This document shows, in pieces, positions 1 through 5,906 of a stretch of 5,906 nt of DNA. The stretch lies in NCBI GenBank assembly GCA_945614335.1, contig CALZAP010000108.1, positions 1 to 5,906 on the forward strand, read 5' to 3'. The first letter of the stretch is position 1. Every line of letters begins with the position of its first letter. Made by a program: the position numbers and the translations under genes. The notes beneath the pieces were generated by a model. That model saw only the letters and a list, made by a program, of their open reading frames with translations. It did no database searches and was not told the origin of the DNA. Source of the stretch: an uncultured Prevotella sp. (GTDB lineage Bacteria; Bacteroidota; Bacteroidia; Bacteroidales; Bacteroidaceae).

Positions 1-1289
<1,289 letters not shown>

Positions 1290-1318
1290 TTATTTTCCCG
1301 CTCTCACTTTTGGAAACG

Positions 1319-1334
1319 GCAAAGGGCGTGCCAA
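1319..1334 (-). promoter_or_regulatory. Sigma-54 (RpoN) type -24/-12 promoter for dnaK
   Basis: Read on the minus strand the site is TTGGCACGCCCTTTGC. It matches the RpoN consensus TGGCACG-N4-TTGC at every fixed base, with exactly 10 bp between the -24 GG (1332-1331) and the -12 GC (1320-1319). Transcription would start near 1307, leaving a leader of about 70 nt before the dnaK ATG at 1235. The sequence match is direct; use by RpoN is inference. Confidence 0.65.
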
Positions 1335-1335
1335 C

Positions 1336-1359
1336 TGACAAACGACTGACATTTTGTCA
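1336..1359. promoter_or_regulatory. TGACA/TGTCA operator or activator site just upstream of the dnaK -24 element
   Basis: A 13-bp perfect inverted repeat, TGACA-TTT-TGTCA, occupies 1347-1359. A further copy of its half-site lies at 1336-1340, so ACTGACA occurs as a direct repeat at 1334-1340 and 1345-1351, 11 bp apart or about one helical turn. This places a dimer site and an extra half-site a few bases above the -24 GG at 1332. It could bind an activator, or a repressor of the heat-shock gene. No regulator can be named from this window. Confidence 0.5.
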
Positions 1360-1438
1360 TACGAGGTAATAATTCAGCTATCATGATTAATAACACCAAG
1401 CATAAGCGTTAAATATATCTAAAAAAAAGATTCGTTTG

Positions 1439-1469
1439 TTTGCTTATATAAAATAATGTAGTACTTTTG
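1439..1469 (+). promoter_or_regulatory. Bacteroidota housekeeping promoter (TTTG / TAnnTTTG) for the secreted-protein gene
   Basis: TTTG at 1439-1442 is followed after 19 bp by TACTTTTG at 1462-1469, an exact fit to the phylum's -33 TTTG and -7 TAnnTTTG elements at the usual spacing. Transcription would start near 1475, giving a leader of about 50 nt before the ATG at 1528. Confidence 0.7.
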
Positions 1470-1527
1470 TGTGCAAAACTTACTTTAGACGAATTATCAC
1501 TTCGTAGAACATTAAATTTTGAGATCG

Positions 1528-2805
1528 ATGAAAAGATATTTTTCAGCATTTTGCATGGCTTTGACTGTCATGGGAGCCGTGGCTCAAAACTCGTACATTG
1601 TCAAGACAAAGGGGGCCAAGAAGGCCGAATCAACTGTGACCGCCAACGAACAGGCTGCTGAGGAGGCTGCCGAGGAACCAACCGACTTCATTGGTTCAAA
1701 CTTCAAGCATCTGAAACTATGCAACTGGACGGAAGGCATGAGATTCATGGTTATGCCAGAGAAGTATGACCTTGTGGTGGGAGCATTTTGCGATGCCAAG
1801 ACCAACCGTGACGTAAGCTGCGGAAAACTAAAGCACAAGATTATGGTGTACAAGGGACACAGTGTGGCAAAGGACGGTACCGCCCTCGTGAACTTCCACT
1901 GCGAGGACGACAACAACGACTACTACTACCCCATACCCAACGGCACGTTTGACGACTACTGCTACCTGAAGCTTGGCGTGCCCACATTAGCCTATCTGGG
2001 CGATGTGGACAAGGCTCGCGAACTGCTGATGGGTTCAACGCTCTACACCCGCACCACAGAATTCTTTGTTGACACCGACTACGACAGTGACGGCTGTAAG
2101 GAAGTGGCCGTTGACATAAACAAGGAGGTGAAAGTGGTGGCCATAGGAGTTGGCACAAGAAGTTTTCCTGTGAAGATTATTGTGGAAGACAGCGATGGCA
2201 ACCAGTTTTTCCAGAATGTGGCCATGAGTAAGACCAACTGCGGCATGCGCGACGACGAGTTTATCATGAAGAAGGCCAAAAACCTCTTCTACGGTTCGTT
2301 TGCACTCGACGACGCCAAGAAGGACATGGCAAAATCGTACGACCAATATATTGGCCGTCATGTTTACACTAAATACGCAGTAGATATGGTTGACCTGATG
2401 GGACAGAAGGTGAGAATGGCTCGCCTGTCACAGTTTACCATCAAGAAGATTGAGCCCATCGACAACAGCAACTATGTGAAGATGACCCTGCAAAGCGCCA
2501 AAGACGGCTACCAGTATTTCCTGGAAGTGACATTCAAAAACACCTACGTGGCTGGCGACATTGACGGCAAGAAGGAAAACTACTACGGCTTCCTCTTCGG
2601 CGAAGGCACTGCCGGCAAGAATATCTCTTCGAAAAACATGCAGCTCATTCGCCAAGGACGACTGGCAAAGGGATTCACCATGGCAGAGGTAAGACTGGCC
2701 ATTGGCGATCCGATAAAGACCGTAAAGAGCAAGAACGGTATCACCACTTGGTATTATAAGAACGGAAATGTGGTGAAGTTCGGTAAAAACGGAAGAAAGA
2801 TTTAA
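1528..2805 (+). CDS. Secreted protein of unknown function with possible BamE/SmpA-like C-terminus
   Basis: I do not recognise this 425-residue protein. It begins MKRYFSAFCMALTVMGAVAQ, a Sec signal peptide with basic start, hydrophobic core and probable cleavage near residue 19 or 20 after AVA. There is no lipobox Cys, so it is probably periplasmic or exported rather than a lipoprotein. Residues 41-53 are an acidic Ala/Glu-rich linker. Residues about 55-375 are a mixed, Tyr- and Asp-rich region with scattered Cys and no motif I can place. Residues 378-421 (GFTMAEVRLAIGDPIKTV, then WYYKNGNVVKFGKNGRK) resemble the short repeat of BamE/SmpA-type proteins; this is a tentative reading. I chose ATG 1528 over an in-frame TTG at 1519 because the signal peptide then starts normally. 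There is no strong ribosome binding site. It has its own promoter and ends at a shared terminator. Confidence 0.85.
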   Translation: MKRYFSAFCMALTVMGAVAQNSYIVKTKGAKKAESTVTANEQAAEEAAEEPTDFIGSNFKHLKLCNWTEGMRFMVMPEKYDLVVGAFCDAKTNRDVSCGKLKHKIMVYKGHSVAKDGTALVNFHCEDDNNDYYYPIPNGTFDDYCYLKLGVPTLAYLGDVDKARELLMGSTLYTRTTEFFVDTDYDSDGCKEVAVDINKEVKVVAIGVGTRSFPVKIIVEDSDGNQFFQNVAMSKTNCGMRDDEFIMKKAKNLFYGSFALDDAKKDMAKSYDQYIGRHVYTKYAVDMVDLMGQKVRMARLSQFTIKKIEPIDNSNYVKMTLQSAKDGYQYFLEVTFKNTYVAGDIDGKKENYYGFLFGEGTAGKNISSKNMQLIRQGRLAKGFTMAEVRLAIGDPIKTVKSKNGITTWYYKNGNVVKFGKNGRKI

Positions 2806-2808
2806 ATA

Positions 2809-2847
2809 AGGAGTTAAGGAGTTAAGGGGATTAACTCCTTAACTCCT
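2809..2847. terminator. Bidirectional hairpin terminator between the secreted-protein gene and recA
   Basis: The left arm 2809-2825 (AGGAGTTAAGGAGTTAA) and right arm 2831-2847 are perfect 17-bp complements around a 5-nt GGGGA loop. It lies 3 bp after the plus-strand stop and 6 bp beyond the recA stop, so it suits both convergent transcripts. There is no long T-tract on either side, only AT-rich flanks. Each arm is itself two tandem copies of the octamer GGAGTTAA, slightly out of register. Confidence 0.75.
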
Positions 2848-2853
2848 AAATTA

Positions 2854-3873
2854 TTACTTATCCTCAATAGCTTGCATTATTTTTGCCTCAAGCTCTTCGG
2901 CAAGTTCTGGATTGTCTTTTATCACATTTTTAGCGGCATCGCGACCTTGAGCCAGTCGTGTGTCGTTGTATGAGAACCAACTGCCGCTCTTTTGTATGAT
3001 ACCATATTCCACTCCAAGGTCGAGAATTTCTCCCACCTTTGAGATGCCTTCACCGAATGTAATTTCAAACTCAGCCTTTCTGAATGGTGGAGCCACCTTG
3101 TTTTTCACCACCTTCACTCTCACCTGGTTGCCAATGACCTCGTCGCCATCCTTAAGGCTTGTGACACGACGGATGTCGAGACGTACGCTGGCATAGAACT
3201 TCAGTGCGTTACCTCCGGTGGTGGTTTCAGGATTGCCGAACATCACACCAATCTTCTCACGCAACTGGTTGATAAAGATGCATGTGGTGTTGGTCTTGCT
3301 CACAGTGCTTGTCATCTTTCTCAAAGCCTGGCTCATGAGTCTGGCGTGGAGTCCTACCACGTTGTCGCCCATTTCTCCCTCTATTTCCTTTTTCGGGGTG
3401 AGAGCAGCCACAGAGTCAACCACTATGATGTCCACTGCAGCAGAACGCACCAGCTGGTCTGCAATTTCGAGAGCTTGCTCTCCATTGTCAGGTTGTGAGA
3501 TAATGAGACTGTCGGTGTCCACTCCCAACTTTGCAGCATAGAAGCGGTCGAAAGCATGTTCAGCATCGATGAACGCAGCAATGCCTCCCGCCTTCTGTGC
3601 CTCAGCGATGGCATGTATGGCGAGAGTGGTCTTTCCCGACGACTCCGGTCCGTATATTTCGATGATACGTCCCTTTGGGTATCCCCCCACACCGAGTGCA
3701 GCATTGAGTGAAATACTTCCCGACGGTATTACATCCACCTTTTCAGTGTTTTCGTCACCAAGTTTCATTATCGACCCCTTACCGAAGTCTTTTTCAATTT
3801 TTGACATTGCCGCCTGCAGAGCCTGCAGTTTGGCTTTCTTTATGTCAACGGATTCTTCTTCTTTTTTTGCCAT
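2854..3873 (-). CDS. recA: RecA recombinase, complete
   Basis: RecA forms ATP-dependent filaments on single-stranded DNA, drives homologous strand exchange and stimulates LexA-type self-cleavage in the SOS response. The 339 residues are a normal length. Visible landmarks are the Walker A loop GPESSGKT at 75-82, DAEH with the catalytic-type Glu at 105, Walker [11 protein letters not shown] centred on Asp153, DNA loop L1 at about 165-174 ([10 protein letters not shown]), the invariant [21 protein letters not shown] leading into loop L2 at about 201-221, and [16 protein letters not shown] at 255-270. The acidic C-terminal tail is short. ATG 3873 gives the usual [10 protein letters not shown] start; its leader is A-rich with no Shine-Dalgarno. 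The gene lies 90 bp downstream of the four-helix-bundle gene with a heptad repeat array in the gap, and I see no SOS-box-like or housekeeping promoter there. It may depend on read-through from upstream. Confidence 0.98.
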   Translation of the reverse strand: MAKKEEESVDIKKAKLQALQAAMSKIEKDFGKGSIMKLGDENTEKVDVIPSGSISLNAALGVGGYPKGRIIEIYGPESSGKTTLAIHAIAEAQKAGGIAAFIDAEHAFDRFYAAKLGVDTDSLIISQPDNGEQALEIADQLVRSAAVDIIVVDSVAALTPKKEIEGEMGDNVVGLHARLMSQALRKMTSTVSKTNTTCIFINQLREKIGVMFGNPETTTGGNALKFYASVRLDIRRVTSLKDGDEVIGNQVRVKVVKNKVAPPFRKAEFEITFGEGISKVGEILDLGVEYGIIQKSGSWFSYNDTRLAQGRDAAKNVIKDNPELAEELEAKIMQAIEDK

Positions 3874-3891
3874 GGAATGTTTTTTTAAAGT

Positions 3892-3920
3892 GGAGAGAGG
3901 AGAGAGGAGTGAGGAGTGAG
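3892..3920 (+). repeat. Heptad tandem array R1, (GGAGWGA)4, recA side
   Basis: Four perfect-register 7-bp units on the plus strand: GGAGAGA, GGAGAGA, GGAGTGA, GGAGTGA, followed by G. The first 16 bases (3892-3907) are also a purine mirror repeat. As an inverted match to the last four units of the array at 4356-4405 it agrees at 27 of 29 positions; both differences are the A/T at unit position 5. A related inverted fragment, CTCCACTCTCTC, lies at 3949-3960 near the end of the four-helix-bundle gene. Confidence 0.9.
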
Positions 3921-3963
3921 ATATGTGAATACCGCTCCTAACAACCTTCCTCCACTCTCTCGG

Positions 3964-4332
3964 TTAATTAATCTTTTCTTTTAAACTTCTTCTTAGTCCT
4001 GATAGCATTCTTGCTATGTTTGTAATATCCGTTTCCAACTGTAAAGTAGACTCTTTCGTTACGTAATTTAGCAATTCCGCAATTTCAATTTGGCACATTA
4101 CTTCCATAAGCGACCCATATGCTATCTCAATAAAATGCAGTCTTTCCTTAAAAGCGAAACGTCCAACACCTTCTGCGATATTGGAAGGGACGGAGATTGC
4201 AGCCCTTTGGATTTGGTTGGTAAGTCCATAGAGTTCTGATTGAGGAAATGATTCTGTGAGAACATAGACCTCTGCCACCATCTTTTTTGATAAATGGTAG
4301 ACTTCCAGTTTCCTATAATAAAAGTCATTCAT
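3964..4332 (-). CDS. Four-helix-bundle protein, S23 / 23S rRNA intervening-sequence protein family
   Basis: A 122-residue protein of the TIGR02436 / PF05635 type, recognised from its core FPQSELYGLTNQIQRAAISV at 29-48, then PSNIAEGVGR to 58 and GSLME at 73-77, all in predicted amphipathic helices. Length is normal for the family and it appears intact. Members were first seen as ORFs inside 23S rRNA intervening sequences, and the Avd accessory protein of diversity-generating retroelements has a related fold; most members have no known role. Neither an rRNA nor a reverse transcriptase is in this window. The start ATG 4332 has a good AAAGGTG ribosome binding site (4340-4346), better than its neighbours. 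It is co-directional with the genes either side and bracketed by inverted heptad arrays, which suggests a self-contained unit. Nucleic-acid binding is plausible from family history but not shown here. Confidence 0.92.
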   Translation of the reverse strand: MNDFYYRKLEVYHLSKKMVAEVYVLTESFPQSELYGLTNQIQRAAISVPSNIAEGVGRFAFKERLHFIEIAYGSLMEVMCQIEIAELLNYVTKESTLQLETDITNIARMLSGLRRSLKEKIN

Positions 4333-4355
4333 ATTTTTTCACCTTTATATGTATT

Positions 4356-4405
4356 CTCACTCCTCTCTCCTCACTCCTCTCTCCTCACTCCACTCTCCCC
4401 TCTCC
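4356..4405 (-). repeat. Heptad tandem array R2, seven units, dehydrogenase side
   Basis: Read on the minus strand: GGAGAGG, GGAGAGT, GGAGTGA, GGAGAGA, GGAGTGA, GGAGAGA, GGAGTGA, then G. The inner five units are perfect GGAGWGA alternating A and T at position 5; the outer two, next to the dehydrogenase stop codon, have drifted at the last base. Orientation is opposite to the array at 3892-3920. On a joint transcript the two arrays could pair and loop out the four-helix-bundle message. Confidence 0.92.
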
Positions 4406-5644
4406 TTACAACTCAATATCCTCGTCGTGAATCTCGTGCCAGGGGAGGCCTTGCTTGTTGAGTTGCTCGAGGAATGGGTCGGGATCGAACTCTTCAACGT
4501 TATGTACGCCTGGCTTGTTCCAGAGGCCTTTGAAGAACATCATGGCACCTATCATGGCGGGGACACCGGTGGTGTAGCTCACACCCTGCATGCCTGTTTC
4601 CTCGTATGCCGCCTGGTGGCTGCAGTTGTTATATATATAATAGGTGTGCTCCTTGCCGTCCTTCAAGCCACGTATGCGGCAGCCGATGCTGGTCTCGCCG
4701 TCGTAGTTCTCGCCGAGGTCCTGCGGATTGGGCAATACAGCCTTCAGGAACTGGAGAGGCACAATCTTCACCTTAACCTTCTCCGATGGGTTGTCGGCAA
4801 GCGGAGCCTCGTATTCTATCTCGTCTATGCGCGACATGCCGAGGTTCTGGATGCAGTCGAGATAAGTGAGATACTGCTGGCCGAAGGTCATCCAGAAGCG
4901 GGCACGCTTGATGGTGGGATAGTTGATGACGAGACTCTCTATCTCCTCGTGGTGTAGCAGGTAGCTCTCTCGCGGACCTATGTTAGGATATGTGAGCGGC
5001 TGGTGGAACTCCAATGGTGCTGTCTCCACCCACTTGCCGTCTTCCCAGTAGAGTCCCTTCTGGGTAATCTCGCGGATGTTGATTTCCGGATTGAAGTTGG
5101 TGGCAAATGCCTTGTGGTGATTGCCGGCGTTGCAGTCTACGATGTCGAGATACTGAATCTCGTCGAAGTGATGCTTGGCTGCATAGGCAGTGAAGATGCT
5201 CGTCACGCCCGGGTCGAAGCCGCATCCGAGGATGGCGCAGAGTCCAGCCTTCTCAAAACGCTCGCGGTAAGCCCACTGCCATGAATACTCGAAGTGGGCC
5301 TCATCCTTTGGTTCGTAGTTGGCTGTGTCGAGATAGTTGCATCCGCAAGCCAAGCAGGCGTCCATGATGGTAAGGTCCTGATAAGGCAGTGCGAGGTTGA
5401 CCACGAGTTCTGGTTTGAAGTCGTTGAACAGCGTCTTTAGTTGTTCCACGTCGTCGGCATCCACCTGTGCGGTCTTGATATCCATCGTGTGTCCAGCCTT
5501 GTGTATGGCATTGACGATGGCGTCGCATTTTTCCTTTCTGCGGCTTGCGATCATGAATTCAGTAAACACGTCGGCATTCTGTGCAATCTTGAATGCCGCA
5601 ACGGTGGCGACGCCACCAGCACCAATCATTAATATTCTTCCCAT
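4406..5644 (-). CDS. Carboxynorspermidine/carboxyspermidine dehydrogenase (saccharopine dehydrogenase superfamily)
   Basis: This cytosolic enzyme condenses aspartate semialdehyde with a diamine and reduces the product with NADPH to carboxynorspermidine or carboxyspermidine, which NspC then decarboxylates. It is the alternative polyamine route common in Bacteroidota. The 412 residues match the family length. An N-terminal Rossmann fold shows GAGGVA at 8-13, the second NAD(P) region has SRRKEKC at 34-40, the catalytic-domain stretch ILGCGFDPGVTSIF runs 138-151, and the C-terminal conserved parts are SYTTGVPAM at 356-364 and FDPDPFLE at 386-393. It resembles the Vibrio enzyme as I remember it. 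Automated annotation often calls such genes saccharopine dehydrogenase or lys1, but the C-terminal motifs favour the polyamine enzyme. ATG 5644 opens straight into the Rossmann strand, 30 bp after the upstream stop, so co-transcription is likely. Substrate preference cannot be read from sequence alone. Confidence 0.88.
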   Translation of the reverse strand: MGRILMIGAGGVATVAAFKIAQNADVFTEFMIASRRKEKCDAIVNAIHKAGHTMDIKTAQVDADDVEQLKTLFNDFKPELVVNLALPYQDLTIMDACLACGCNYLDTANYEPKDEAHFEYSWQWAYRERFEKAGLCAILGCGFDPGVTSIFTAYAAKHHFDEIQYLDIVDCNAGNHHKAFATNFNPEINIREITQKGLYWEDGKWVETAPLEFHQPLTYPNIGPRESYLLHHEEIESLVINYPTIKRARFWMTFGQQYLTYLDCIQNLGMSRIDEIEYEAPLADNPSEKVKVKIVPLQFLKAVLPNPQDLGENYDGETSIGCRIRGLKDGKEHTYYIYNNCSHQAAYEETGMQGVSYTTGVPAMIGAMMFFKGLWNKPGVHNVEEFDPDPFLEQLNKQGLPWHEIHDEDIEL

Positions 5645-5674
5645 GTTTATTATGTTTATTAAATTATTATTTCG

Positions 5675-5906
5675 TTATCTTTCCTTGTCCAGTTCCCTTG
5701 AGCTTATGCCCAATGCGGCCATGAGTGAGTAGCCGAGGATTTCCTGTCGGAAATTGCCGCCCGACATAGGTTGCATGGCGAACACGGTGATTCGTTTTTC
5801 GTCGTCCACATCCTTCAGCGAGCGCTTCACTCCTTCGTAGTATTTCTCAGCGTTTGGCACCACCATCACCCTTTTCACCTCCTTGCTTGAGCAGATGTGC
5901 ATAAGG
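5675..5906 (-). CDS. C-terminal fragment of an unrecognised protein
   Basis: The last 76 or so residues of a gene entering from the right edge; its start is outside the window. The tail contains VKRVMVVPNAEKYYEGVKRS, then KRITVFAMQPMSGGNFRQ and LGYSLMAALGISSRELDKER before TAA. I do not recognise the family. A beta strand (RVMVVP), a second strand (RITVFAMQ) and a helix (QEILGYSLMAALG) suggest a soluble alpha/beta domain with no membrane segment. It ends 30 bp before the polyamine dehydrogenase start, and that gap is AT-rich with no promoter or terminator I can see, so the two may share a transcript. Confidence 0.75.
   Translation of the reverse strand, partial: LMHICSSKEVKRVMVVPNAEKYYEGVKRSLKDVDDEKRITVFAMQPMSGGNFRQEILGYSLMAALGISSRELDKER

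Larger units (their letters stand above)
3892..4405 (-). mobile_element. Candidate repeat-bounded cassette carrying the four-helix-bundle gene
   Basis: About 514 bp consisting only of one small gene between two inverted heptad arrays, inserted between a polyamine dehydrogenase gene and recA. The right array starts at the base next to the dehydrogenase stop codon. The arrays act like terminal inverted repeats, and the similarity may continue inward: GTGAATAC at 3925-3932 against GTGAGAATAC on the other strand at 4351-4360. No transposase and no clear target duplication is visible, so mobility is inference, and it would have to be driven in trans or by the encoded protein. Confidence 0.35.

Noticed and set aside
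3569..3941. Plus-strand open frames over the recA start and heptad array R1
   Set aside because: They are antisense to the conserved RecA N-terminus and run into the repeat, giving low-complexity Glu/Arg/Ser tails.
3964..4332. Avd of a diversity-generating retroelement
   Set aside because: No reverse transcriptase, template repeat or variable repeat is visible in the window; the motif set fits the general S23 family.
3892..4405. CRISPR array reading of the repeats
   Set aside because: The units are 7 bp, directly adjacent and without spacers, and no cas gene is present.
4349..4957. 202-codon plus-strand open frame opposite the polyamine dehydrogenase
   Set aside because: It starts within the heptad array and runs antisense to a well-supported enzyme; the Val/Leu-rich translation is typical of an antisense shadow.

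Overview
The window looks like a chromosomal segment of a Bacteroidota bacterium, most likely Prevotella-like. The DnaK and RecA sequences have the character of that phylum. The one housekeeping-type promoter I can see is a TTTG / TAnnTTTG promoter rather than a sigma-70 one, and most translation starts have A-rich leaders with poor Shine-Dalgarno pairing. This assignment is from memory of these families, not from a search.

Layout from left to right. Positions 1-1235, minus strand: the first about 411 codons of dnaK, running off the left edge and broken by a single in-frame TAG at codon 94. Positions 1236-1527: a divergent intergenic region. It holds a near-consensus sigma-54 (-24/-12) promoter and a TGACA-type palindrome facing dnaK, and a Bacteroidota housekeeping promoter facing the next gene. 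Positions 1528-2805, plus strand: a 425-residue secreted protein of unknown function with a possible BamE/SmpA-like C-terminal repeat. Positions 2809-2847: a 17-bp perfect hairpin between convergent genes, probably a two-way terminator. Positions 2854-3873, minus: complete recA. Positions 3892-4405: a compact unit in which a small four-helix-bundle gene (S23 / 23S rRNA intervening-sequence protein family) is bracketed by two inverted arrays of a 7-bp tandem repeat, GGAGWGA. Positions 4406-5644, minus: a carboxynorspermidine/carboxyspermidine dehydrogenase, a polyamine enzyme of the saccharopine dehydrogenase superfamily. Positions 5675-5906, minus: the C-terminal end of an unrecognised gene.

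The four minus-strand genes on the right (unknown gene, polyamine dehydrogenase, four-helix bundle, recA) all read the same way with short gaps, and I see no clear promoter between them, so they may share a transcript. Their products have no obvious common pathway. The repeat-bracketed four-helix-bundle cassette looks like an insertion between two core genes.

The points most worth a second look are the inverted heptad arrays around the four-helix-bundle gene, the amber codon in an otherwise perfectly readable dnaK, and the sigma-54-type promoter in front of a chaperone gene.
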